From Kriegella sp963975415 (lineage in GTDB: Bacteria; Bacteroidota; Bacteroidia; Flavobacteriales; Flavobacteriaceae), in the NCBI RefSeq assembly GCF_963975415.1, contig NZ_CAXBGN010000006.1, forward strand, positions 248,001 to 312,000: 64,000 bases of DNA. The letters are read 5' to 3'. The position numbers and the translations under genes are program-made. The first letter of the stretch is position 1, and every line of letters starts with the position of its first letter. Below, in pieces: positions 17,642 to 26,308 of the stretch. The notes beneath the pieces were generated by a model. It did not search any database. It saw nothing but the letters and a program-made list of their open reading frames with translations, and was not told the origin of the DNA.

Positions 17642-19701
17642 CAATTATGAAAAGTAAATATTTGACGGCCGTACTTGTTTTAATAGTGATGCAATTGCAG
17701 GCGCAGGAAATTAAATTTGGAAAGGTTTCAATGAATGAATTGACGGAAAAATACAACCCCAAAGATTCATTGGCTGATGCAACTTATCTATACCAGTATA
17801 GAAAAACACATTTTGTCTATAATAAAGATAAAGGATTTGAGCTTGTTACCGAATTTCATAATCGACTTAAAATCTTCAGTAAAGAGGGATTCGATTACGC
17901 CACGAGAAAAATAAACCTCTACAAAGAAGGCGGCGCCAAAGAACAAGTTTTAGGATTAAAAGGAGTTACCTATAATTTACAAGAAGGAAAAATAGTAGAA
18001 TCAAAATTAAGGAAAGACGGTGAATTTGAAATCGAATTGTCTAAATATTACGACCAAAAATCTTTTACGATGCCCAATGTAAAAGAGGGTTCGGTACTAG
18101 AATATCAATATTCCGTAGTTTCCCCTTTTATTTCCAATATTGATGAATTCATTTTACAGGAAGATATACCCATAAAAAAGACAGTGGCAATCATGGAATC
18201 GCCCGAATACTTTATTTTTAGATTGAATACGAAAGGTTTTTTGCCAATAAGGTCAGATAAACGTACAGTAACCGATCAAATATCTTTTCTGAATAAAACA
18301 AGATCAGGGGGGCAAGGGTTTTCATCTAGAAATACTAATTTTAGTACTAGTGTGATCAGTTTTAATAAAGAAATTACGACCTATGAACTAACAGATGTGC
18401 CAGCTTTGAAAACAGAACCTTTTGTAAACAATATCAACAACTATCGTTCGTCCATTAAATATGAATTATCGTACACAAAGTTCCCGAATAGCGGACTTAA
18501 GTATTTTGCCACGACATGGGAAGATGTAGTTAAAAAGATATACGACCACCCCAATTTTGGAACAGAATTGAATAAAAAGGGTTATTACGATGATGACCTA
18601 AAAACAATTATTTCCGGGGTGTCTAATCCTATAGAACGAATAACTTTGATTTTTGATTTCGTCAAGTCACAGATCAAGTGGAACGGGGTCTATGGCAAGT
18701 ACACTATCGACGGTGTGAAAAAAGCGTATAAAGATCGTACCGGTAATGTCGCAGAGCTCAATCTAATTCTTACTTCAATGTTAAGAAATGCGGGGTTGAA
18801 GGCCAACCCCGTACTTGTAAGTACAAGGTCTCATGGCATTCCGTTGTTCCCGACCCGTGAGGGATACAATTACGTGGTTTCAGGTGTAGAGACATCTAAT
18901 GGTATGGTTTTGTTAGATGCTACGAGCCCATTCAATGCTCCAAATATGATTCCGGTGCGGGCATTGAATTGGGAAGGGAGACTTATTTCTGAAAATGGAA
19001 CGTCAAGAAATATCAGTTTAATTCCTTCAAAAAAATCGACTGATACTGCCATGATCAGGGTGGCTATTAATGATGATGGTTCAGTCGATGGCGAATTCAG
19101 ACAGCAGTATAGGGGTCATTATGCCATGATTTTTAGGGGCAAGTATAACAAAGGTACCCAAGATGCCTTTCTGGAACAAGAGGAAAAGCTAAACGACAAT
19201 ATCGAAATATCTGATTATAAACTGACCAACAATTCTGAAATAGATAAGCCTATAGTTCAATTTTATAATTTCTATAAGGAAGATGTTATTGATGTTGTTG
19301 GCAACAAGTTATATTTTTCACCGATGCTTCATTTGGCAGCGGAAGAAAATCCATTTAAGCTTGAGAAAAGAGAGTTTCCTGTTGATTTTGGTTTTCCTTG
19401 GGAAGATAAGTTTATAATCAAAATTAAAATACCGGAAGGATATCAAGTAGAGACTATGCCCCAAGCTAAAATAATTAGTTTGCCGGAAAATTTAGGGTCG
19501 TTCAAATACGCAATAAAAAATAATTCCCAAGAAATAGATTTAACTGCAAGCGTTGCTATCAATTCTGGTATAATTCCGCCTAATTATTATGAAACCCTGA
19601 AAGAATTTTATCGACAATTGGTAGAAAAAGAAACAGAAAAGGTAGTTTTATCTAAAATTACTGAGAATGAGTATACAGAAAGCGCAGCAGGAAGTAGATG
19701 A
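17638..19701 (+). CDS. DUF3857 / transglutaminase-like paralogue lacking catalytic Cys and His
   Basis: A 687-residue paralogue of the preceding gene with the same layout: signal peptide (LTAVLVLIVMQLQAQ), DUF3857 region and transglutaminase-like domain (about 330-430). Aligning by eye, the catalytic Cys position is Val371 (DRTGNVAEL) and the His position is Tyr412 (EGYNYVVSG), while Asp427 (LLDATSP) remains. It is therefore probably not a cysteine hydrolase or transferase but a binding or partner protein. Translationally coupled to its neighbour by ATGA overlap, so the pair is likely made together. Confidence 0.78.
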   Translation: MTIMKSKYLTAVLVLIVMQLQAQEIKFGKVSMNELTEKYNPKDSLADATYLYQYRKTHFVYNKDKGFELVTEFHNRLKIFSKEGFDYATRKINLYKEGGAKEQVLGLKGVTYNLQEGKIVESKLRKDGEFEIELSKYYDQKSFTMPNVKEGSVLEYQYSVVSPFISNIDEFILQEDIPIKKTVAIMESPEYFIFRLNTKGFLPIRSDKRTVTDQISFLNKTRSGGQGFSSRNTNFSTSVISFNKEITTYELTDVPALKTEPFVNNINNYRSSIKYELSYTKFPNSGLKYFATTWEDVVKKIYDHPNFGTELNKKGYYDDDLKTIISGVSNPIERITLIFDFVKSQIKWNGVYGKYTIDGVKKAYKDRTGNVAELNLILTSMLRNAGLKANPVLVSTRSHGIPLFPTREGYNYVVSGVETSNGMVLLDATSPFNAPNMIPVRALNWEGRLISENGTSRNISLIPSKKSTDTAMIRVAINDDGSVDGEFRQQYRGHYAMIFRGKYNKGTQDAFLEQEEKLNDNIEISDYKLTNNSEIDKPIVQFYNFYKEDVIDVVGNKLYFSPMLHLAAEENPFKLEKREFPVDFGFPWEDKFIIKIKIPEGYQVETMPQAKIISLPENLGSFKYAIKNNSQEIDLTASVAINSGIIPPNYYETLKEFYRQLVEKETEKVVLSKITENEYTESAAGSR

Positions 19702-19993
19702 ATGGATAAAGGCCCATGGCGTTCGTTATTTTAATGAACTGACCAACATGGCACAGCTTACCGAAGAGGTAGGTGAGGTAGCCCGTATTATTGCGAGACG
19801 TTATGGTGAGCAGAGCGAAAAGGAATCAGACAAAGAAAAAGATTTAGGGGAAGAACTGGCCGATGTACTTTTTGTGGTACTTTGTTTGGCCAATCAGACA
19901 GGTGTGGATCTTGACAAGGCCTTTTATGATAAATTAAAGCTTAAAACCGAACGTGATCACGATCGACATCATAGTAATAAAAAGCTTAAATAA
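19667..19993 (+). CDS. MazG-like nucleotide pyrophosphohydrolase
   Basis: A 108-residue all-alpha NTP pyrophosphohydrolase domain, probably removing non-canonical or excess nucleotides. The metal-binding motifs are E-E-V-G-E in LTEEVGEVARII and E-E-L-A-D in EELADVLFVVLCLA, spaced as in MazG-type proteins. The ATG lies 35 bases inside the end of the preceding DUF3857 gene. This overlap is real coding in two frames and suggests co-transcription, though no functional link is obvious. Confidence 0.88.
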   Translation: MSIQKAQQEVDEWIKAHGVRYFNELTNMAQLTEEVGEVARIIARRYGEQSEKESDKEKDLGEELADVLFVVLCLANQTGVDLDKAFYDKLKLKTERDHDRHHSNKKLK

Positions 19994-19995
19994 TT

Positions 19996-20003
19996 TATCT
20001 TTG
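19996..20003 (+). promoter_or_regulatory. -7 promoter element upstream of aroA
   Basis: TATCTTTG matches TAnnTTTG exactly and would start RNA near 20010, giving an untranslated leader of about 84 bases before the TTG start of aroA. Confidence 0.45.
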
Positions 20004-20093
20004 TGCTTCGTTCGCTTTGAGTTTGATATTAGGTGCCAACATTTGATGTTTGAGCTCCTCAATTCTGCTCATCGCCTAAAAATATAGAGAACA

Positions 20094-21323
20094 TTGAAAC
20101 TACACCTTTCCGCTCCTCCCAGTAATTTTTTAAATTCAAAAATTCAGATTACAGGCTCAAAAAGTGAATCGAATCGACTATTGCTTTTGCAGGCCTTGTA
20201 TCCGAATATTTCCATTGAGAATCTCTCCAATTCCGATGATGCCCAAGTGATGCAAAAGGGACTGAAGGTACAAAACGGAGTGGTCGACATACACCATGCG
20301 GGCACTGCAATGCGCTTTTTAACCGGATATTTTGCCTCTCAAGAAGGGAAAGAGGTGGTTCTGACCGGTTCGAAACGCATGACGGAAAGACCGGTTAAAA
20401 TCCTCGTTGAGGCTTTGCGCAGTTTGGGGTGCGATATCACCTACCAAAAAGACGAAGGTTATCCTCCTATTACGATAAAAGGGAGAAAAATTACTAAAAG
20501 CAAGGTGAGCCTTCCGGCCGATGTAAGTAGTCAATATATATCTTCCTTACTACTCATCGCCGCCAGTTTACAAAAAGGACTCGAACTCGAATTGGTCGGT
20601 AAAATTACCTCGGTGCCTTACATTCAAATGACGTTAGGGTTGTTAAATGGGGTAGGCATAGAAACAACTTTCGAAGGCAATAGCATTAAGATAGCTCCAA
20701 AGTCGAACATAGATGCTACTAATTTGGTTGTAGAATCCGATTGGAGCTCTGCATCCTATTTTTATAGTATCGTAGCCTTGGCTGAAGTAGGTACCGAAAT
20801 TACCTTGTCAGCATACAAAAAAGACAGTCTACAAGGCGATAGTGTGCTTTCTGAAATTTACACACAATTTGGGGTAGCGACTACTTTTGAAAACAACACG
20901 ATTGTTCTGCGAAAAATAGAAAATGAACAATTGTCGACCATTACCTGCGCACTACAAGATGCTCCTGATATAGCGCAAACGATTGCCGTAACCTGTTTTG
21001 GGTTAGGTATAGGTTGCCATCTCACAGGTTTGCATACCTTAAAAATTAAGGAAACCGATCGGTTAGAGGCCTTGCATGAAGAATTGTCGAAATTGGGCGC
21101 TGTTATATCGGTGACCGATAATGCACTTACATTGAAAGCGGGCACTACGATAAAGCCCGACGTGGCGATAGATACTTATAACGATCACAGAATGGCAATG
21201 GCTTTTGCTCCTTTGGCTTTGAAAACATCAATTATTATCAATGATGCCGAAGTGGTTTCGAAATCGTATCCTGATTTTTGGAATGACTTGAGAAAGTTGC
21301 AAATTCAGATTGAAAAATTATAA
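20094..21323 (+). CDS. aroA: 3-phosphoshikimate 1-carboxyvinyltransferase (EPSP synthase)
   Basis: Sixth shikimate-pathway enzyme, forming EPSP from shikimate-3-phosphate and PEP. GSKSESNR (21-28), GTAMRFLTGYFAS, DVSSQYISSLLL and NDHRMAMAFAPLAL near 366-379 are family motifs. The start is TTG: an in-frame TAG lies nine bases upstream (20085-20087), and no ATG lies between it and the conserved N-terminus. It sits 6.5 kb from the Phe-regulated operon and has its own promoter, with no leader peptide seen, so it probably escapes that control. Confidence 0.95.
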   Translation: MKLHLSAPPSNFLNSKIQITGSKSESNRLLLLQALYPNISIENLSNSDDAQVMQKGLKVQNGVVDIHHAGTAMRFLTGYFASQEGKEVVLTGSKRMTERPVKILVEALRSLGCDITYQKDEGYPPITIKGRKITKSKVSLPADVSSQYISSLLLIAASLQKGLELELVGKITSVPYIQMTLGLLNGVGIETTFEGNSIKIAPKSNIDATNLVVESDWSSASYFYSIVALAEVGTEITLSAYKKDSLQGDSVLSEIYTQFGVATTFENNTIVLRKIENEQLSTITCALQDAPDIAQTIAVTCFGLGIGCHLTGLHTLKIKETDRLEALHEELSKLGAVISVTDNALTLKAGTTIKPDVAIDTYNDHRMAMAFAPLALKTSIIINDAEVVSKSYPDFWNDLRKLQIQIEKL

Positions 21324-21346
21324 TTAGCATTTAATCATCGTTTTAC

Positions 21347-21378
21347 TTGACAACGCCTATTCTAGGATTGTATATTTG
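21347..21378 (+). promoter_or_regulatory. Strong-looking promoter of queA with structured leader downstream
   Basis: TTGACA at 21347-21352 and TATATTTG at 21371-21378 form a promoter, although the spacing is a few bases longer than usual. The RNA would begin near 21385 with a 110-base leader. This contains CGCAA/TTGCG just after the element and the exact pair GAATTCC (21428-21434) / GGAATTC (21459-21465). Confidence 0.5.
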
Positions 21379-21497
21379 CAGCCGCAAAAATTGCGAACCG
21401 AAATGCATTGCATGACATAGAATTTCAGAATTCCTTAGCAAATCGAGGTTTTATCTGTGGAATTCATGTTTTTCATTCAAAACAATAATAATAACAT

Positions 21498-22547
21498 ATG
21501 AAATTATCGCACTTTAGTTTTGAACTGCCCGACAATCTATTGGCTGAATACCCGGCTGAAAACAGGGATGAGTCCAAATTAATGGTTGTCCATAGAGAGA
21601 CGGGAAAAATAGAACACAAAATGTTCAAAGACCTGATCAATTATTTTGATGAGGGAGACGTTATGGTGCTGAACAATACCAAGGTGTTTCCGGCAAGACT
21701 TTATGGAAATAAAGAAAAAACCGGTGCACGTATCGAAGTTTTTTTGTTGCGTGAATTAAACGAAGAACAGCGTCTTTGGGATGTTCTTGTTGATCCTGCA
21801 CGAAAAATACGAATCGGTAACAAACTCTATTTTGGTGATGATGAGACCTTGGTAGCGGAAGTTATCGACAATACCACTTCTAGGGGGCGTACACTTCGGT
21901 TTTTATATGATGGTTCATATATAGATTTTAGAAGGAAACTTCGGGATTTAGGCCAGACCCCATTGCCAAAATACATCAAGCGCGGTGTAGAACCGGAAGA
22001 TGAAGAGCGGTATCAAACAATTTATGCCAAACACGAAGGTGCCGTAGCGGCACCGACTGCCGGATTGCACTTTTCAAAACATTTGTTGAAACGTCTAGAA
22101 ATAAAAGGTGTCGATTTTGCTGAAGTTACACTACATGTTGGGCTAGGTACCTTTAACCCGGTAGAGGTAGAAGACCTTTCAAAGCATAAGATGGATAGTG
22201 AGGAATTGATCATTGATGAAAGAGCTACCGAAGTTGTGAATAACGCAAAAGCAAACAAAAAGAAGGTTTGTGCAGTGGGTACGACAGCCATGAGAGGGTT
22301 GGAAAGCGCTGTTTCATCAGGCCATACATTGAATACTTTTGATGGGTGGACGAATAAATTTATTTTTCCTCCTTATGATTTTAGTATCGCCAATTGCATG
22401 GTAACTAATTTTCATTTGCCTAAATCAACGTTGTTGATGATGGTATCGGCATTTATGGGACATGACTTGATGAAAAAAGCGTACAAAGAGGCCATTTTAG
22501 AGGGTTATCGCTTTTATTCCTATGGTGACGCCATGTTGATTATATAA
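21498..22547 (+). CDS. queA: tRNA preQ1(34) S-adenosylmethionine ribosyltransferase-isomerase
   Basis: Transfers and isomerises the ribosyl part of SAM to preQ1 in tRNA, forming epoxyqueuosine. Length 349 residues is normal. It starts MKLSHFSFELPDNLLAEYP, with NNTKVFPARLYG and the late motif APTAGLHFS, all hallmarks of QueA. It has its own promoter and a hairpin terminator after the stop, so it appears to be a single-gene unit. A preQ1 riboswitch would be a natural guess for the leader but no preQ1 fold was recognised. Confidence 0.96.
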   Translation: MKLSHFSFELPDNLLAEYPAENRDESKLMVVHRETGKIEHKMFKDLINYFDEGDVMVLNNTKVFPARLYGNKEKTGARIEVFLLRELNEEQRLWDVLVDPARKIRIGNKLYFGDDETLVAEVIDNTTSRGRTLRFLYDGSYIDFRRKLRDLGQTPLPKYIKRGVEPEDEERYQTIYAKHEGAVAAPTAGLHFSKHLLKRLEIKGVDFAEVTLHVGLGTFNPVEVEDLSKHKMDSEELIIDERATEVVNNAKANKKKVCAVGTTAMRGLESAVSSGHTLNTFDGWTNKFIFPPYDFSIANCMVTNFHLPKSTLLMMVSAFMGHDLMKKAYKEAILEGYRFYSYGDAMLII

Positions 22548-22597
22548 TATTCAAGGAGTCTACGGTTTCGTTGGGAGCCCTGAAATGACTATATTAA

Positions 22598-22638
22598 AAT
22601 CCTGCTTAAACAATTTTAATTTTAAGCGGGATTTTTTG
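22598..22638 (+). terminator. Intrinsic terminator after queA
   Basis: AATCCTGCTTAAA (22598-22610) pairs with TTTAAGCGGGATT (22621-22633) with a single G-U pair around a 10-base loop, then TTTTG. It separates queA from rlmN. Confidence 0.85.
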
Positions 22639-22657
22639 ATTTTTTATCTTTAATACA

Positions 22658-23704
22658 ATGGCTGAGCAGCTAAAGAAAAAAGACATACGGGCACTGACAA
22701 AGGAACAATTGAGAACATTTTTTGTTTCTCAAGGAAATAAAGCATTTCGAGGAAACCAAGTCTACGAATGGCTCTGGAACAAATCGGCCCACTCTTTCGA
22801 GGTTATGACCAATCTTTCGAAAGAAACCCGTGATATGCTTGAAGCCAATTTTGTAATCAACCATATTAAAGTAGATCAAATGCAGCGTAGTAACGATGGC
22901 ACCATAAAAAATGCCGTTCGTCTACATGATGATTTGGTCGTAGAATCGGTTTTGATCCCTACCAGTAGTAGAACTACAGCTTGTGTTTCAAGTCAGGTAG
23001 GTTGTAGTCTAGATTGTAAGTTCTGCGCCACATCACGATTGAAACGAATGCGTAACTTGAATCCTGATGAGATCTATGATCAAGTTGTAGCCATTGACAA
23101 CGAAAGTCGATTGTATTTTGATAGGCCTCTGAGCAATATTGTTTTTATGGGTATGGGCGAACCATTGATGAACTACAATAATGTGCTAAAGGCCATTGAA
23201 AAGATTACTTCCCCGGAAGGTCTGGGTATGTCACCTAAACGCATTACGGTTTCTACTTCGGGAGTGCCAAAGATGATTAAAAAAATGGCTAATGATGGGG
23301 TAAAGTTCAAATTGGCGGTTTCCTTACATTCTGCAATTGATGAAATCCGTACATCGATTATGCCGTTTAATGCAACATTCACGTTAGCTGACCTGCGCGA
23401 GGCCCTTGTCTATTGGTATACCAAGACGAACAGTCGCATTACGTACGAATATGTAGTCTGGGAAGGAATTAACGATAGTCAAAAAGATGTTGATGCCCTG
23501 GTCGATTTTTGCCGATTTGCGCCGTCAAAGGTAAATTTGATCGAATATAACCCAATAGACGATGGTGAGTTCAGACAGGCATCTAATAAGGCTATTGAGC
23601 GCTATGTTGCCAGTTTGGAAAAAAAGGGTATTGTAGTGACCGTTCGACGCTCGCGCGGTAAAGATATCGATGCGGCCTGTGGGCAGTTGGCCAACAAACA
23701 GTAA
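22658..23704 (+). CDS. rlmN: 23S rRNA (adenine2503-C2) / tRNA A37 methyltransferase
   Basis: A radical-SAM methyltransferase modifying A2503 of 23S rRNA and often A37 of tRNAs. The iron-sulfur cluster cysteines are C116, C120 and C123 in VGCSLDCKFCATS. C341 in AACGQLANK is the methyl-carrying cysteine near the C-terminus. GMGEPLMNYNNV is the conserved SAM-contact segment. Length 348 residues is typical. The ATG begins 20 bases after the queA terminator stem, and no clear consensus promoter was noted. Confidence 0.96.
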   Translation: MAEQLKKKDIRALTKEQLRTFFVSQGNKAFRGNQVYEWLWNKSAHSFEVMTNLSKETRDMLEANFVINHIKVDQMQRSNDGTIKNAVRLHDDLVVESVLIPTSSRTTACVSSQVGCSLDCKFCATSRLKRMRNLNPDEIYDQVVAIDNESRLYFDRPLSNIVFMGMGEPLMNYNNVLKAIEKITSPEGLGMSPKRITVSTSGVPKMIKKMANDGVKFKLAVSLHSAIDEIRTSIMPFNATFTLADLREALVYWYTKTNSRITYEYVVWEGINDSQKDVDALVDFCRFAPSKVNLIEYNPIDDGEFRQASNKAIERYVASLEKKGIVVTVRRSRGKDIDAACGQLANKQ

Positions 23705-23836
23705 GTAAGTGTATAATTTCCTGACGGGAATAAAATGTTGGGTGGGGAATACTGCATGTTGAGAGTTGATTACTGCCCCATTTTACTTATTTTTAGCGCT
23801 TCAAATTTGATAGGCCTAAGCTGTAAAACGTACTTC

Positions 23837-24814
23837 TTGAAAATTGTATCCCAAATAAAGGAACCCATTGAAAAGGAAATGGAACTTTTTGAAGCAAAGT
23901 TTCGTGATTCCATGTCTTCGAAGGTTGCTTTACTAAATAGAATCACCTATTATATTGTAAACCGAAAGGGAAAGCAAATGCGGCCAATGTTTGTATTTTT
24001 GGCCGCCAAATTGTTGAATGACGGTGTGGTCAACGAGCGCACGTATCGGGGTGCAGCGGTGATCGAATTGATTCATACGGCTACTTTGGTTCACGACGAT
24101 GTGGTCGATGAAAGTTATAAACGAAGGGGGTTTTTCTCAATAAATGCCCTATGGAAAAATAAAATCGCAGTTCTTGTAGGGGATTACCTTTTGTCAAAAG
24201 GGCTGTTGTTGTCGATTGATAATTCTGATTTTGACCTCTTACGTATTATTTCCGTTGCCGTACGGGAAATGAGCGAAGGGGAGCTTCTGCAAATTGAAAA
24301 GGCCCGACGATTAGATATTACTGAATCGGTCTATTACGATATCATCCGTCAAAAGACCGCTACATTGATTGCAGCTTGTTGTAGCCTTGGCGCCTGTTCG
24401 GTGCGACCCGATTCTGAACATGTAGAGACTTTTCGAAAATTCGGGGAATTTTGTGGAATGGCCTTTCAAATAAAAGACGACCTTTTCGATTATGGAGGAT
24501 ATAAAATTGGCAAACCGACAGGCATTGATATTAAGGAGCAAAAAATGACTTTACCATTAATCTACGTACTCAATAATTGTAGTGCCGAAGAGAAAAAATG
24601 GCTCATCAATTCGGTGAAAAATCATAATAAGAATAAAAAAAGAGTAAAGGAGGTCATAGCCTTTGTAAAGGAAAGGGGAGGGTTGGAATATGCCGTTACA
24701 AAAATGTTGGCTTTTAAGGAAGAGGCATTGTTCCTCTTAAGTGCCTACCCCGAATCAGACTATAAAAATTCACTTGAATTGATGGTCAACTATGTTGTCG
24801 ATCGAAAGAAGTAA
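23837..24814 (+). CDS. Polyprenyl (isoprenyl) diphosphate synthase
   Basis: Trans-prenyltransferase that extends an allylic diphosphate, most likely for the quinone side chain. The longer frame opens at 23735, but its first 34 residues are not family-like. The TTG at 23837 (read as MKIVSQIKEPIEKEMELFE) fits the family start and gives 325 residues. The first Asp-rich motif is DDVVD at 87-91 and the second DDLFD at 214-218; GKQMRPMFVFLAAKL precedes the first. Product chain length cannot be judged safely by eye. Confidence 0.9.
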   Translation: MKIVSQIKEPIEKEMELFEAKFRDSMSSKVALLNRITYYIVNRKGKQMRPMFVFLAAKLLNDGVVNERTYRGAAVIELIHTATLVHDDVVDESYKRRGFFSINALWKNKIAVLVGDYLLSKGLLLSIDNSDFDLLRIISVAVREMSEGELLQIEKARRLDITESVYYDIIRQKTATLIAACCSLGACSVRPDSEHVETFRKFGEFCGMAFQIKDDLFDYGGYKIGKPTGIDIKEQKMTLPLIYVLNNCSAEEKKWLINSVKNHNKNKKRVKEVIAFVKERGGLEYAVTKMLAFKEEALFLLSAYPESDYKNSLELMVNYVVDRKK

Positions 24815-24858
24815 GGTAAGTATTTCACACATTTTCATTAAAAAAATAACCCGTTCAG

Positions 24859-24886
24859 GCAACCTTTTCATAGAACGATGCGTCTA
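24859..24886 (+). promoter_or_regulatory. ECF-type promoter of the sigma-factor gene
   Basis: GCAACCTTTT at 24859-24868 and CGTCTA at 24881-24886 match the general AAC / CGTC form of ECF promoters. Exactly 16 bases separate AACC from CGTC, the canonical spacing. It lies 27 bases before the TTG of the ECF sigma gene and suggests positive autoregulation. Confidence 0.6.
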
Positions 24887-24913
24887 TCTTTATAGAAGGT
24901 AATATCAAAAGGC

Positions 24914-25477
24914 TTGAAAATTATTCCATTCTACAAAAACGAAAAACAGCTGGTCAAAAAATCAGCATCGGGCAACCGAGATGCGCAACAGCGTTTGTAT
25001 GAGAAGTATGCACCGAAAATGTTGGGGGTTTGTAGAAGGTATATTACAGACCTGCAGTTTGCCGAGGATGCTATGGTCAATGGCTTTGTAAAGGCTTTTA
25101 AAAAGTTGGACACTTTTCGAAATGAAGGCAGCTTCGAAGGCTGGTTACGCAGAATTATGGTCAGGGAATGTATTTCCCATTTACGTAAGCGGCAGTTCGT
25201 GGTGTATGATGACAGTCTTTTTGAACGGGCAACTTTGCAGATTACAAACACTACCTCTGAATTTGATGCCGAGTATATACAGCGTTTGATCGATGCTTTG
25301 CCCGAGGGGTATCGAGCGGTATTCGTAATGTATGCTGTAGAAGGGTATAAACACCAAGACATTGCAGAAATATTGAATATTTCTGAAAGTACTTCTAAAT
25401 CGCAACTTTATAAAGCCCGTAAATGGCTACAAGAACGATTAAAGCAACAAAATATAGTAGGTTATGGCACCGAGTAA
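24914..25477 (+). CDS. ECF-type RNA polymerase sigma factor
   Basis: A 187-residue sigma-70 family protein of the extracytoplasmic-function group. Region 2 (about 12-85) holds AQQRLYEKYAPKMLGVCRRY and EGWLRRIMVRECISHLRK. Region 4 (about 120-180) has LPEGYRAVFVMYAVEGYKHQDIAEIL with a helix-turn-helix. The start is TTG. The next gene overlaps its end by 14 bases and encodes a single-pass membrane protein in the place where an anti-sigma factor is expected, so the sigma factor is probably held at the membrane until a signal arrives. Confidence 0.92.
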   Translation: MKIIPFYKNEKQLVKKSASGNRDAQQRLYEKYAPKMLGVCRRYITDLQFAEDAMVNGFVKAFKKLDTFRNEGSFEGWLRRIMVRECISHLRKRQFVVYDDSLFERATLQITNTTSEFDAEYIQRLIDALPEGYRAVFVMYAVEGYKHQDIAEILNISESTSKSQLYKARKWLQERLKQQNIVGYGTE

Positions 25478-26210
25478 ATTTGAAAACCATATTAAAAAAA
25501 GTCTGCAAGAGCGAGAGATCCGTCCTTCTGCGAATGCTTGGAATAGTATTTCGGGGAAACTGGAGGTTTCTGAAAAACCTAGGTCAAAAAGTTACTATTG
25601 GTACGGTATTGCAGCAAGTGCGATTGGCCTTCTGTTAGTTTCTGCTTGGTATTTTAATGGGGAAAAGATGATAGATATACCTCAAACTGTAGTAGAGGAA
25701 AATCGAGAGGGTCCTGCGCTGCAGGAAAAACAACAAGTGCCTAAAGTTGTTTTAGGGAAAAAAATAACAATCGAAAATACCAACATTGAAAAAATAATAG
25801 AACCGAAGAACACAAATCGGGTTGTTGCACTTCCTGAAATCGAGAGCGCTGTAAAAAAGGCGATTGCCGTGGTGGCTAAGCCGAGTATTCCGCAGGAAAA
25901 GGTAGTAATAGTTCCTAGAGCTTCGAACGGATTGATCGATTCAAAAATAGCCGAGATTGCTGCTCAAGTCGGTACACTGGAAAAAAAGAATGGGGTAGTG
26001 ACCGATGAAGAAATCGATGCCTTGCTGCTCGAGGCCCAACAAGAAATACTAGAAAACAAAATTTTCAGAAAAGATAGCTCAGTTGATCCAATGGCGCTTT
26101 TGGCCGATGTGGAAAATGAATTGGATAAATCTTTTCGGGATGAAATTTTCGATGCCCTCAAAAATGGCCTCCTTAAGGTAAGAACTGCTGTGGCCGATCG
26201 TAACAAATAG
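25464..26210 (+). CDS. Single-pass membrane protein, candidate anti-sigma factor
   Basis: A 248-residue protein with a short N-terminal cytoplasmic part (MAPSKFENHIKKSLQEREIRP), one transmembrane helix at about 47-65 (GIAASAIGLLLVSAWYF) and a long, charged outer part with a C-terminal helical region. It lacks a recognisable zinc anti-sigma (HxxxCxxC) motif. The role rests on position: its start overlaps the ECF sigma gene by 14 bases. Similar arrangements in Bacteroidota are often labelled only as hypothetical. Confidence 0.65.
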   Translation: MAPSKFENHIKKSLQEREIRPSANAWNSISGKLEVSEKPRSKSYYWYGIAASAIGLLLVSAWYFNGEKMIDIPQTVVEENREGPALQEKQQVPKVVLGKKITIENTNIEKIIEPKNTNRVVALPEIESAVKKAIAVVAKPSIPQEKVVIVPRASNGLIDSKIAEIAAQVGTLEKKNGVVTDEEIDALLLEAQQEILENKIFRKDSSVDPMALLADVENELDKSFRDEIFDALKNGLLKVRTAVADRNK

Positions 26211-26308
26211 AATTCATCAATCATTAATCAAACTCCTGAATATCGCTTCGCCTCTTTGGTACTAACGAGGTGGTGCGGCGATACACGGGGGTAATAAATC
26301 AAAATCAT

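Noticed and set aside
21379..21497. preQ1 riboswitch before queA
   Set aside because: Expected from function, but the small preQ1 pseudoknot pattern and adenine-rich tail could not be found.
23735..23836. Upstream extension of the polyprenyl synthase frame (34 residues)
   Set aside because: Hydrophobic, Cys-containing residues unlike the family; the TTG at 23837 gives the usual length and N-terminus.
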